Below, piece after piece: positions 55,089 through 63,125 of a DNA stretch of 64,000 nucleotides. Made by a program: the position numbers and the translations under genes. The notes beneath the pieces are model-generated. The model did no database searches. It worked only from the letters and a program-made list of their open reading frames with translations, and had not been told where the DNA came from. Origin of the DNA: an uncultured Bacilli bacterium (GTDB taxonomy: Bacteria; Bacillota_I; Bacilli_A; RF39; UBA660). Within the stretch, counting starts at the first letter, position 1, and each line of letters begins with the position of its first letter. The stretch spans positions 124,001-188,000 of the forward strand of contig CAKOOM010000001.1 in NCBI GenBank assembly GCA_934098395.1. The letters run 5' to 3'.

Positions 55089-55126
55089 ATTGAGAAAAAT
55101 TGGTAAAAGTGGCAAAAATTCTCAAT
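55089..55126. repeat. 38-bp operator-like repeat, copy 2
   Basis: Exact copy of 55013-55050, 76 bp further on. Its last bases abut the GGAGG ribosome site of the DUF4143 ATPase gene, so a protein or RNA binding here would affect that gene's expression. Confidence 0.9.
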
Positions 55127-55136
55127 GGAGGTAATT

Positions 55137-56381
55137 ATGGAAGAAATCAAAAGAGATGTATACCTAAATAAATTAATAAGTAGAAAAGAAAATGGTTTAA
55201 TTAAAATTATCACTGGTATTAGAAGATGTGGCAAGTCATACTTGCTAGATCCATTATTCAAGAATTATTTGCTTGAAAGTGGTGTAAAAGAAGATCATAT
55301 CATTAAGTTAGAATTAGATAAAGAAGATAATAAAAAATATCGTAATTCTCATGAACTTAATGAATATATTAAATTACAAATTAAAGATAAAAATATGCAT
55401 TACATTCTATTAGATGAAATACAAATGGTTGAAGGTTTTGAATCTGTGTTAAATGGCTTTTTATATGAGAGAAATCTTGATGTTTATGTAACCGGTAGTA
55501 ATTCAAAATTTTTATCATCAGATATTATTAGTGAATTTAGAGGTAGAGGAGATGAAATAAAAGTATTTCCATTATCTTTCTCTGAATATGCAAAAGCATT
55601 CAAAGGCGACAAACAAGATGCGTGGAATGAGTATGTTTTATATGGAGGATTACCTTTAGTACTTTCTAAAAAAACTGATGAAGAAAAAGCAAAATATTTA
55701 AAAGATTTATTTGATCAAACTTATATAAAGGATATTATTGAACGAAATAATATTCAAAGAATTGATATACTTGATTCGATTATTAATATGTTGGCCTCAT
55801 CAGTTGGTTCACTAACTAATCCTAAAAAAATATATGATTCATTTGTTAGTAATGGTGAAAAAGAAATATCATCTAACACGGTTAATTCATATATAAAATA
55901 CATAGAAGATTCTTTTATTGTAAACAAATCAGATAGATATGATGTTAAAGGTAAAAAGTATATTCAAACTCCACAAAAATATTATTTCTCAGACGTAGGG
56001 CTTCGTAATGCTAGATTAAATTTCAGACAGCAAGAAGAAAACCACATAATGGAAAATATAATATATAATGAACTTATTGTAAGAGGTTATAATGTTGATG
56101 TTGGAGTAGTCGAAGTAAGAGATGAAAATAAAAATAGAAAACAACTAGAAGTGGATTTTGTATGTAATTTAGGACAAAAAAGATATTATATTCAATCAGC
56201 ATTAAACCTAGATACAAGAGAAAAGACTATTCAAGAAGAAAGACCATTAATGAATATTAATGATAATTTCAAAAAGATAATTGTTGTTAAAAACAATATG
56301 AAACATTGGATTACTGAAGAGGGAATATTAGTTGTTAGTATTCAAGAATTTTTACTTAATGAAAATAGTTTAGATTTATAA
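55137..56381 (+). CDS. AAA+ ATPase with DUF4143 domain
   Basis: A 414-residue ATPase of the AAA_14/DUF4143 family. Walker A is ITGIRRCGKSYLL, Walker B YILLDEIQMVEGFE, sensor-1 VYVTGSNSKFLSS, and the Arg-rich EFRGRGDEI loop follows. The DUF4143 C-terminal part contains KKYYFSDVGLRN-type (here QKYYFSDVGLRNARLNF) and a nuclease-like block EVDFVCNLGQKRYYIQSA with EVD and Q in place of a classical ExK. ATG 55137 follows GGAGGTAATT; ATG 55125 overlaps that site. Function is unknown; such genes are highly mobile and strain-variable. Two 38-bp repeats precede it and 376-bp direct repeats flank it. Confidence 0.88.
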   Translation: MEEIKRDVYLNKLISRKENGLIKIITGIRRCGKSYLLDPLFKNYLLESGVKEDHIIKLELDKEDNKKYRNSHELNEYIKLQIKDKNMHYILLDEIQMVEGFESVLNGFLYERNLDVYVTGSNSKFLSSDIISEFRGRGDEIKVFPLSFSEYAKAFKGDKQDAWNEYVLYGGLPLVLSKKTDEEKAKYLKDLFDQTYIKDIIERNNIQRIDILDSIINMLASSVGSLTNPKKIYDSFVSNGEKEISSNTVNSYIKYIEDSFIVNKSDRYDVKGKKYIQTPQKYYFSDVGLRNARLNFRQQEENHIMENIIYNELIVRGYNVDVGVVEVRDENKNRKQLEVDFVCNLGQKRYYIQSALNLDTREKTIQEERPLMNINDNFKKIIVVKNNMKHWITEEGILVVSIQEFLLNENSLDL

Positions 56382-56480
56382 TTTGTATTGTAAGATAATA
56401 TGAAAAAACAAGTAGTATTTAAATTGATTGATTAATATAAAAATGTACTGTTTATTCTTTATATTTGAAAATTTAAATTT

Positions 56481-56510
56481 AACACAGTTATTTTACTGTG
56501 TTATTTGTTT
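56481..56510 (+). terminator. Hairpin downstream of the DUF4143 gene
   Basis: AACACAGT pairs with ACTGTGTT around a TATTTT loop. The T-run after it is interrupted, so termination may be weak. Confidence 0.55.
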
Positions 56511-56600
56511 GTTAATAGATAATACTTTTTAGTAAGAATAGAAATAATGATGATTATAAAATGTAGATTATATAATAATTTACTGCTTTTGATTATTAAC

Positions 56601-56976
56601 TTTATAACATTAAATTTATTTCATTATAAGGAATAGTTACTTCACTATATCCGTAGTAATATGGTGCTATTTGATAGTATTCAAAATAAATATTTAAACC
56701 TTTGTTAGTTAAAGCAAAATTTTTATAATTATCAATAGTAGGACTGGTACCTTCGATTAGTTTTTGCTTATCATATTTATTTTGAAATTTAGGGTTTTCT
56801 TTTAATTTTTCTAAAGATTTAACAGATAATTCTGTTAATAAATTATTATTTATATCAATTAAATTAGAAATATTAATTATTTCATTATTAATAGTATTAT
56901 AATTAATAGTATGAATAAAATGATCTGGATGGGCTCCTCCTAAGAATTGTTCGATATAAAGGACAATACTGATATA
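56601..56976. repeat. 376-bp direct repeat, copy 2
   Basis: The parental-looking copy: it lies inside the intact DUF3298 gene, whereas copy 1 joins unrelated DNA at 54864. Confidence 0.93.
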
Positions 56977-57291
56977 GTCCTTATAATAATATTCATCATA
57001 TAATACATAAAAAGTATAATACATATCTCTAGATATATTATAATTTTTAGTTAATTTAATAAAGTCATTATAATAATTATTAATGTCTTTTTTTATTTCG
57101 TTATTTAATTTCTTATATTTTGTTATGGGGTAATATATTTTTATTTTTCTTCGAGTTGATTCTTCTGTTTTAGATACTTGGGTTAATTTATTATTATTTA
57201 TTATAATTTTTTCATAGTGATATTTAATATATATAAAAGAAATAATAATGGATATAATAACTATTATATAAAAGATAATTTTATTTTTCAT
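56602..57291 (-). CDS. Membrane-anchored DUF3298 protein (RsiV/PdaC-like outer domain)
   Basis: A 229-residue protein with an N-terminal membrane helix (about residues 5-22) and an extracellular domain. The DUF3298 features are FLGGAHPDHFIHTINYNT, then a ISNLIDINNNLLTELS segment, and the C-terminal FALTNKGLNIYFEYYQIAPY with YSEVTIPYNEI. In RsiV this fold binds lysozyme, but here there is no anti-sigma N-terminal region, so a simple wall- or ligand-binding role is more likely. It is followed on the same strand by the duplicated fragment 2 kb away, separated by the ATPase element. Confidence 0.82.
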   Translation of the reverse strand: MKNKIIFYIIVIISIIISFIYIKYHYEKIIINNNKLTQVSKTEESTRRKIKIYYPITKYKKLNNEIKKDINNYYNDFIKLTKNYNISRDMYYTFYVLYDEYYYKDYISIVLYIEQFLGGAHPDHFIHTINYNTINNEIINISNLIDINNNLLTELSVKSLEKLKENPKFQNKYDKQKLIEGTSPTIDNYKNFALTNKGLNIYFEYYQIAPYYYGYSEVTIPYNEINLML

Positions 57292-57325
57292 ATTTAATTA
57301 TATGCTTGTTAATAAAAAAATATAG

Positions 57326-57553
57326 CTAAATACTATTAGCTATATGATTTATACCGGTTCTTATTTTTTCTAAATTGCTTTTTTTCTCTTCTTCAGTCAT
57401 ATTATTCCATAATATTTCAAATAATACTCCAAGACCAATTAAAGCATCATCATCATGAAATTCAATAGTTGTTTCAATTGAATTTCTTATTTTTTCTTCA
57501 TTGTCTTCTTTAAAGTTTTCAACAATATAAGTTCTAATATCTATATTATTCAT
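57326..57553 (-). CDS. sspI: Small acid-soluble spore protein, SspI family
   Basis: A 75-residue protein whose central block ALIGLGVLFEILWNNMTEEEKKSNLEKIRTG matches, in two parts (IGLGVLFEILWNNM and EEEKKSNLE), the SspI signature ([31 protein letters not shown]). The N-terminus (DIRTYIVENFKEDN...IETTIE) also aligns. SspI is a minor forespore-specific spore-core protein. GGAGGAAT lies before ATG 57553. Its presence supports a complete spore programme. Confidence 0.85.
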   Translation of the reverse strand: MNNIDIRTYIVENFKEDNEEKIRNSIETTIEFHDDDALIGLGVLFEILWNNMTEEEKKSNLEKIRTGINHIANSI

Positions 57554-57655
57554 ATTATTCCTCCGATATTATTATTTACTTAATAGAAAAAAATATACTT
57601 CTAAATAATAGAATATAATGTTATAATATACTTCAATATTTGGGGGAATAGTAGT

Positions 57656-58804
57656 ATGTATAATGGAGTGCAAGAAATATTTAATAAATTTGGTTATAAG
57701 TATTTGACAACATATAAACCATCAAGAGAACAATTACAAACTTTTAATGATATTAAAAATTGTCATACGAAGAGATTTGGAGGAAGAATATATAAGTGTA
57801 AGGAATGTGGATATAGTGAATATCATTATAATTCATGTAGAAATAGATTTTGTCCTAATTGTCAGGCTTATAGAGCAAGTAAATGGATAGATAATCATGA
57901 AGAAGAAATATTAGATATAGATTATTATCATGTTGTAATGGCGGTGCCAGTAGAATTAAGAACAATATTTTATCATAATCAACAAGTGATGTATGATAAG
58001 TTGTTTAAAATATCTAGTGATATTTTACTTGAAGTGTTTAGTAAATATTTAAATATAGAGATAGGAATAACTTCGATGCTTCATACGTGGAGTCAAAGAA
58101 TGGAATATCATCCACATATGCATATGATTATAACAGCTGGTGGGGTAAATAATTTAGGAAAATGGGTAGATATAGATAGTAAACAAATACCAATAGATAA
58201 AATAAGAAAATTATTTAGAGATAGACTAGTAAAAGCAATTAAGACTAGTAATAAAATAAAAATGTATGGTAGTTATGAATATTTAAATAATAAAGATAAT
58301 TTGTTTAAATATTTAGATGAGTTATATAATCAAGACTTTGTATGTTATTTAAAAAAATACGATAATATAGAAACGATATATGAGTATTTGGGAAAATATG
58401 CATATAAAGTATGTATATCAAATGAAAGAATAGTAAAGATTACTGATACGAGAGTAACTTTTACTTATAGAGATAGATACAATGGCGATGTAGAGAGAAA
58501 AATGAGTGTTCGAGGAGAAGAATTTATTAGAAAATTTTTGATGAATGTATTACCTAAGGGCTTTATAAAAATACGTTATTATGGAATAATAGCTGGTAGA
58601 GATAAGAGTTTAAGAATAAATAAATTGAGAATTCTTACTAATACAAAAAAGATAGAGAAAGCTCGTGAGGAATTAATAGCTAAATTAAATGAATTAACAA
58701 GAAAAGAAGTAGATAAATGTCCTAAATGTCATGGTAAATTAGAGGATTGTGGTAAGATAAAAAGAAAACGTCGGTCGTTTGTGGTAAATAGATATAGTGA
58801 ATAA
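57656..58804 (+). mobile_element. IS91-family (Y2/HUH) transposase
   Basis: A 382-residue transposase. The N-terminal zinc-binding domain has CKECGYSEYHYNSCRNRFCPNCQ. The HUH motif is in MEYHPHMHMIITAGG, and the catalytic Tyr region is EYLGKYAYKVCISNERI. A second CPKCHGKLEDCGK cluster lies near the end. The length fits an intact single-strand rolling-circle transposase. No inverted repeats are expected for this family. A GC-richer tract just after the stop (58806-58840, with GGGGTAGGGGGAA) may be the terminal site. It sits between sspI and the DGR, both of which look intact at this edge. Confidence 0.9.
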
Positions 58805-58906
58805 GAGCAATACTTTATGGGGTAGGGGGAACTATGCTTAAAAGTAGTAAAATAATAAATATATTAAATAACTGATAAGATTATTAGAAAAAATATAAAA
58901 AAGATA

Positions 58907-59012
58907 AAATAATGCTTTTTCCAAACAAAAAAAGCATTATTTTTTTATTCAAAACCCGTTGACATCCTAATATATTTTTTGCGGTATCATAGTTATATGA
59001 TAGGTGAGATAG
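58907..59012 (+). repeat. Terminator-promoter cassette, copy B
   Basis: A strong terminator (AATAATGCTTTTT with AAAAAGCATTATT, then a T-run) is followed by a promoter-like TTGACA (58959-58964), a 20-nt spacer and TATCAT (58985-58990). Aligned with 7361-7464, the blocks AAATAATGCTTTTTCCA, TTATTTTTTTATT, ATCCTAA, TATTTTTTG and GGTAT are shared. It provides the promoter and AGGTGAG ribosome site of the DGR variable-protein gene. Confidence 0.75.
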
Positions 59013-60755
59013 ATGAAAAATAGAAATATATTAACAATTTTACTAGTTTTAACCATAATTTTTACCATAATGGGTGGCTCTCTTGCATATTATAATTGGC
59101 AAACTAGTGAATCTCAAAAGACAGTTGTAACTTTTACTATTGAAAACGAATTTTCATGTTCTGCCGATGGTGGTGGAAATATATCTAGTGTAAATATTGC
59201 TCCAACAACATGTACTGGAAGTTATGCTCTCAAAAGAACCATTAAAGCTATGCCTAAGCTTTCGGTAGCTAGTCATATTTATATGGATTTATGGTTAGAT
59301 ATAAATGAGATAGGAACGGGTCTATCTAACAGTAATAACTTTAAATATGCTCTAACTACCTCAAGTACTAGTTGTGAAACTGGATTGGTTACATCAGGAA
59401 CATTTACTGGTACAAAAGCTGGCGATAAGATATCGTTATTATCGTCTCAAAAGTATACTCAAACAATGACAGATACTTACTATTTGTATGTTTGGTTAGA
59501 TAAAGCAGAAACAAGTACTGAGACGATGAATCAATCATTTAGTCTATCTCTAAACGGTGAGTGTACTGATGAAGCGAAAGCATATAGTGAAAGTATTTTA
59601 AACGGAGCAGTTCCTGAATTAGATGATGGCATGATACCGGTAGTCATAGATAACAGCGGTAGTGAAACAACAATTAAAACAATATCTAAAAATGACTCTA
59701 ATTGGTATAATTATGAAAGTAAAAAATGGGCTAATGTCGTATTAACAACATCTTCATCAAGAAGTAAATATCTAGATACTACAGATGTAGTTGTAGCCGA
59801 GTCAGATATATTGGCATATCTCGTATGGATACCTCGATATAAATATAAAATATGGACTACGACAACAAGTAGTGAAGGTAGTGAACAAACAATCGATATT
59901 ATATTCGAAGATAAAACAACCCCAAAGTCAACAGGCACTACGATAGGTAGTTATCGAACTCATCCAGCCTTTACTTTTGGTGATACCGAATTAAATGGTA
60001 TCTGGGTAGGTAAGTTTGAAACGACAGGTGATGCCACAACACCAACCGTAAAACCTAATTTACAATCATTAAGAAGTCAGAAAGTGAGCGTGCAGTTTGC
60101 AACAGCCCAAAAATTCGGCACCAGTACATATGGCTCAACGCCAAAAATAGACGCTCACATGATGAAGAATAGCGAGTGGGGAGCTGTGGCATATTTATCA
60201 CATTCAAAATATGGTGTAAATGAAGAAATATATAGCAATAATTCAAATAGTTATTATACCGGAAGAAGTGGAGGAAATGTTGGTGGAACTACAGACGCAA
60301 GTTCAAGTCCTCATGGAACATACACCTGGGATGGAAAAACAACAGGTGGAAGTTATGCCAGTGATAGAACTTTAGGAACAAAAGCTAGTACCACCGGTAA
60401 TATTACTGGTGTATATGATATGTCAGGTGGTGCATGGGAATATGTAATGGGAAATTATAATAATACAATAAGAATGTCAGGTTTTAGTACACTGCCAGAT
60501 AGCAAGTATTATGATAATTATACGACTACAAATACTTTAACTGCCTGCAATGGTGGAATTTGTTACGGACACGCCTTATCAGAAACAGCTGGCTGGTATA
60601 GTGATAACACGAGATTTGTTAATTCCAGTAATCCGTGGTTTGAACGTGGTGGTAGCTGCGACGATGGGGCTTATGCGGGTGCGTTCTACTCGAATTACGA
60701 AAGTGGTCTTGCGTACAGCCCTGGCTCGTTTCGTTTGGTTTTGTCCGCTGCTTGA
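59013..60755 (+). CDS. DGR variable (target) protein: membrane-anchored, C-type-lectin/FGE-fold
   Basis: A 580-residue protein. A membrane anchor (about residues 5-27) is followed by an extracellular beta-rich module with Cys pairs (to about residue 190), a linker, and a C-terminal FGE/C-type-lectin-like domain. That domain has YLVWIPRYKYKIW, THPAF, MKNSEWGAVAYLSHSKYGV, GVYDMSGGAWEYVMGN and a final FERGGSCDDGAYAGAFYSN...SFRLVL. The last 47 codons (60610 onward) are the variable repeat, homologous to the template-like copy at 60941-61081. The C-terminal codons are much richer in G and C (GCG, TCG, CGT, TCC) than the rest of the genome. By analogy with Mtd and TvpA, the variable residues would form a ligand-binding surface outside the cell. 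Confidence 0.88.
   Translation: MKNRNILTILLVLTIIFTIMGGSLAYYNWQTSESQKTVVTFTIENEFSCSADGGGNISSVNIAPTTCTGSYALKRTIKAMPKLSVASHIYMDLWLDINEIGTGLSNSNNFKYALTTSSTSCETGLVTSGTFTGTKAGDKISLLSSQKYTQTMTDTYYLYVWLDKAETSTETMNQSFSLSLNGECTDEAKAYSESILNGAVPELDDGMIPVVIDNSGSETTIKTISKNDSNWYNYESKKWANVVLTTSSSRSKYLDTTDVVVAESDILAYLVWIPRYKYKIWTTTTSSEGSEQTIDIIFEDKTTPKSTGTTIGSYRTHPAFTFGDTELNGIWVGKFETTGDATTPTVKPNLQSLRSQKVSVQFATAQKFGTSTYGSTPKIDAHMMKNSEWGAVAYLSHSKYGVNEEIYSNNSNSYYTGRSGGNVGGTTDASSSPHGTYTWDGKTTGGSYASDRTLGTKASTTGNITGVYDMSGGAWEYVMGNYNNTIRMSGFSTLPDSKYYDNYTTTNTLTACNGGICYGHALSETAGWYSDNTRFVNSSNPWFERGGSCDDGAYAGAFYSNYESGLAYSPGSFRLVLSAA
60610..60750 (+). repeat. DGR variable repeat (VR)
   Basis: Aligns without gaps to 60941-61081 (offset 331 bp). 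Both ends are conserved: TTTGTTAATTCCAGTAAT at the left and TTGGTTTTGTCCGCTG at the right, the latter acting as the likely initiation-of-mutagenic-homing segment. Between them, 13 of the 28 adenines of the other copy are changed here, against 14 of 107 other bases (counted over 135 aligned positions). Confidence 0.85.
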
Positions 60756-60839
60756 GCGTAACGAATTAATCTGATGAGGCAATAGAAATATTTAGGTAGA
60801 TAAGATAATTAACTACGAAATAGAAAATGGGTTTTGTAG

Positions 60840-60875
60840 GCGTCCATTTTGCCTCTTTTTTTGCAAAATGGACGC
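60840..60875. other. 13-bp perfect hairpin between VR and TR
   Basis: GCGTCCATTTTGC (60840-60852) and GCAAAATGGACGC (60863-60875) form a perfect 13-bp stem with a 10-nt pyrimidine-rich loop (CTCTTTTTTT). It lies 85 bp after the variable gene's stop and 65 bp before the template-like repeat. It could end the target mRNA or belong to the template RNA structure. Confidence 0.75.
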
Positions 60876-60940
60876 ATGGGGGTAGAAATTAAAAATGGTA
60901 TTAACTTTAATAAGTTGATATAGGGATTATACCGTTAATG

Positions 60941-61081
60941 CGAACTTTGTTAATTCCAGTAATTCGTGGTTCAAACGTGGTGGTAACTACAACAATGGGG
61001 CTAAAGCGGGTGCGTTCGACTCGTTCAACGACTACGGTGGTGCGTTCAGCAACAACTCGTTTCGCTTGGTTTTGTCCGCTG
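60941..61081 (+). repeat. DGR template-repeat-like sequence (TR)
   Basis: Non-coding (no start codon in frame; an in-frame TGA lies upstream) but, read in the VR frame, it gives RGGNYNNGAKAGAFDS and NNSFRLVLS with AAC/AAT codons at the diversified positions, the usual composition of template repeats. It lies downstream of the target gene and upstream of the accessory gene, the canonical TR position. Its central codons (GAC, TTC, GAC, TAC, TTC) look already diversified; see findings. Confidence 0.75.
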
Positions 61082-61244
61082 TGACTACAATATATAAGAT
61101 AATTAATCTTCAGTCAAAATAATGTTTAAGGACATTATGAATATGGTTTATCGTAGAGGTGTAATTTCTAATTGACATAGTCAATTAAACACATAAATAG
61201 TATATTCTCTGTGAGTAGTAAAATGGCGAAAATGGAGAAATATG

Positions 61245-61282
61245 ATTAGCAGTACATTCTTTTCGTACTGCTAATTTTTTTT
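61245..61282 (+). terminator. Terminator between TR and the MutS-like gene
   Basis: A perfect 11-bp stem ATTAGCAGTAC/GTACTGCTAAT (61245-61255 with 61265-61275) is followed by eight T and then at once by the GGAGG ribosome site of the next gene. It may end a TR RNA or act as an attenuator. Confidence 0.88.
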
Positions 61283-61294
61283 GGAGGAAAATAG

Positions 61295-61666
61295 ATGAGT
61301 AAGTTGTATACGAAGTATTTAAAATGTAAATGTGAAGATAAAGATAAGTATTATTTGTTTAAAAGTGGGATGTTTTATATATTTATTGATGAAGATGCAA
61401 GAAAAATAGCTAAATTTGTTCCTTTAAAATTAATTAATTTGAATAAGGATGTTGTTAAGTGTGGTTTCCCTTGTAATCAGATAGATAAATATATGGATAT
61501 ATTTAGAAATATTGGTTTATGTGTGGAGATAGTACAAGATAGTGATGAATCGATTAATGATAGTATTATTAAGGAAATAAAGATGTTAGATATAGATAAT
61601 ATTAATCCACTTAAGGCATTAGAAATTTTATATATGTTTTCCAATTTGGAAGACAGTGTCTGCTAA
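61295..61666 (+). CDS. MutS domain-I-like DGR accessory protein
   Basis: A 123-residue protein beginning MSKLYTKYLKCKCEDKDKY and containing YLFKSGMFYIFIDEDARKI and VVKCGFPCNQIDKYMDI, which resemble the mismatch-recognition domain I of MutS. Short MutS-like proteins of this kind are, from memory, common immediately upstream of the reverse transcriptase in Firmicute DGRs. GGAGGAAAATAG precedes ATG 61295. The last residues (about LYMFSNLEDSVC) are encoded by DNA that in another frame belongs to a YhcG nuclease gene, so the natural C-terminus and the RT gene beyond it have probably been lost. Confidence 0.72.
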   Translation: MSKLYTKYLKCKCEDKDKYYLFKSGMFYIFIDEDARKIAKFVPLKLINLNKDVVKCGFPCNQIDKYMDIFRNIGLCVEIVQDSDESINDSIIKEIKMLDIDNINPLKALEILYMFSNLEDSVC

Positions 61667-62384
61667 ATTGAGTTGGTCTCATTATTTAGAACTTATTAAA
61701 ATAGAAGAAAAACCTAAAAGAAATTTTTATTTGAATGAATGTATAAATGCTAAATGGAGTGTTAGAGAACTACAAAGACAAAGAGATTCTCTACTTTGTG
61801 AAAGATTAGCTATATCTGCTGATAAAGAAAAAATACTTGAACTATCTGAAAAAGGACAAGTTTTAAGAAAAAGCAAAGATTTGATAAAAGATCCTTTTGT
61901 ATTGGAGTTTTTAGATATAAAAGAAAATACAAATTATTTAGAATCTGATTTGGAAAGAAATATTATAGAACATTTAAAAGAATTCTTATTAGAATTAGGA
62001 AAAGGTTTTAGTTATGTTGGGAATCAAGTTAGACTTACTTTAGGGGAAGACCACTTTTATCCGGATTTAGTTTTTTATAATAGACTTTTAAGATGTTTTG
62101 TTATTATTGATTTAAAAATTGGAAAAGTATCACATCAAGATATTGGACAGATGCAAATGTATGTTAATTACTATGATAGGGAAATTAAACAGGATGATGA
62201 AAATAAAACGATTGGAATATTGTTATCAACTGATAAAAATGAAACTGTTGTAAAATATACATTACCAGTAGATAATAAAACAATATTTTCTTCTGAATAT
62301 AAACTGCATATGCCAACAGAGCAAGAATTAATTAATGCTATTGAAGAAGAAAAGAGGAATTTTGAGTTAAATGAAGAAAATTAA
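61623..62384 (+). pseudogene. 5'-truncated YhcG/DUF1016 PD-(D/E)XK nuclease
   Basis: 254 codons lacking a start at the left end encode the latter part of a YhcG-type (RpnC/PDDEXK) protein. FPIWKTVSAKLSWSHYLELI and NAKWSVRELQRQ close the DUF1016 N-terminal region. The nuclease core has LESDLERNIIEHL, FYPDLVFYN (Asp), VIIDLKIGK (D-x-K) and GQMQMYVNYYDR. Full-length relatives begin about 100 residues earlier. An in-frame TAG lies at 61620-61622, at the junction with the DGR accessory gene. A short product could start at GTG 61656, but the absence of a promoter and a 5' end argues for a relic. Confidence 0.8.
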
Positions 62385-62511
62385 CCATTATATAGTGAAC
62401 TAAAATAAATTACTAAACATTATCTCATGATTTAAAAAATAGTGTCAAATTGAAGAAAATACTATTAATTTTTTTATATTTGATATATACTTGTAGTAAG
62501 GAGGATAAGAT

Positions 62512-63075
62512 ATGAATACAAGTACAATTGTTATTATTGTAATAGGTGGTCTTTTACTTTTATTAGTACTTTATGTTATTGGGGTATATAACAAATTAGT
62601 AAATGCTAGAAATAAGGTTGAAAATCAATTTAGTCAAATTGATATTCAACTTAAGAGAAGAACTGATTTAATACCTAATTTAGTTGAGACAGTAAAAGGA
62701 TATGCAAAACATGAGAAAGGAACTTTAACTGAGGTAATTGAAGCTAGAAATAAAGCAGTGAGTGCTAATACAGTTAATGAAAAGATTAAAGCTAATAGTG
62801 AACTTACTGGAGCTATCAGTAAATTATTTGCTTTGTCTGAATCATATCCTGAATTAAAAGCTAATGAAAACTTTTTATCTTTACAAAATGATCTTAAAGA
62901 TACTGAAGATAAAATTACATATGCTAGACAATTCTATAATGATTCAGCAAATGGATTTAATAATTTAGTTATGATGTTCCCATCAAATATTGTAGCTAAT
63001 ATGTTTAATTTTAAAAAGTTTGATTATTTTAAGATTGATGAAAAAGAAAAAGAAAAACCAGAAGTAAAGTTTTAA
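62512..63075 (+). CDS. lemA: LemA family protein
   Basis: A 187-residue protein with an N-terminal membrane helix (about residues 6-25) and the coiled-coil LemA domain: YNKLVNARNKVENQFSQIDIQLKRRTDLIPNLVETVKGY, EARNKAV, and FYNDSANGFNN with FPSNIVANMF. The function is poorly defined. It often pairs with DUF2207 proteins, one of which starts at 63757. AAGGAGGATAAG precedes ATG 62512. Confidence 0.93.
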   Translation: MNTSTIVIIVIGGLLLLLVLYVIGVYNKLVNARNKVENQFSQIDIQLKRRTDLIPNLVETVKGYAKHEKGTLTEVIEARNKAVSANTVNEKIKANSELTGAISKLFALSESYPELKANENFLSLQNDLKDTEDKITYARQFYNDSANGFNNLVMMFPSNIVANMFNFKKFDYFKIDEKEKEKPEVKF

Positions 63076-63125
63076 GATTAATTATAATTAGACTATTTAC
63101 TGGTCTTTTTCTTTAGGGGGATTAG

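Noticed and set aside
60550..60782. Overlapping open frames on both strands across the variable repeat
   Set aside because: They arise from the GC-richer codons of the VR; the sense frame with the lectin-fold motifs explains the region.
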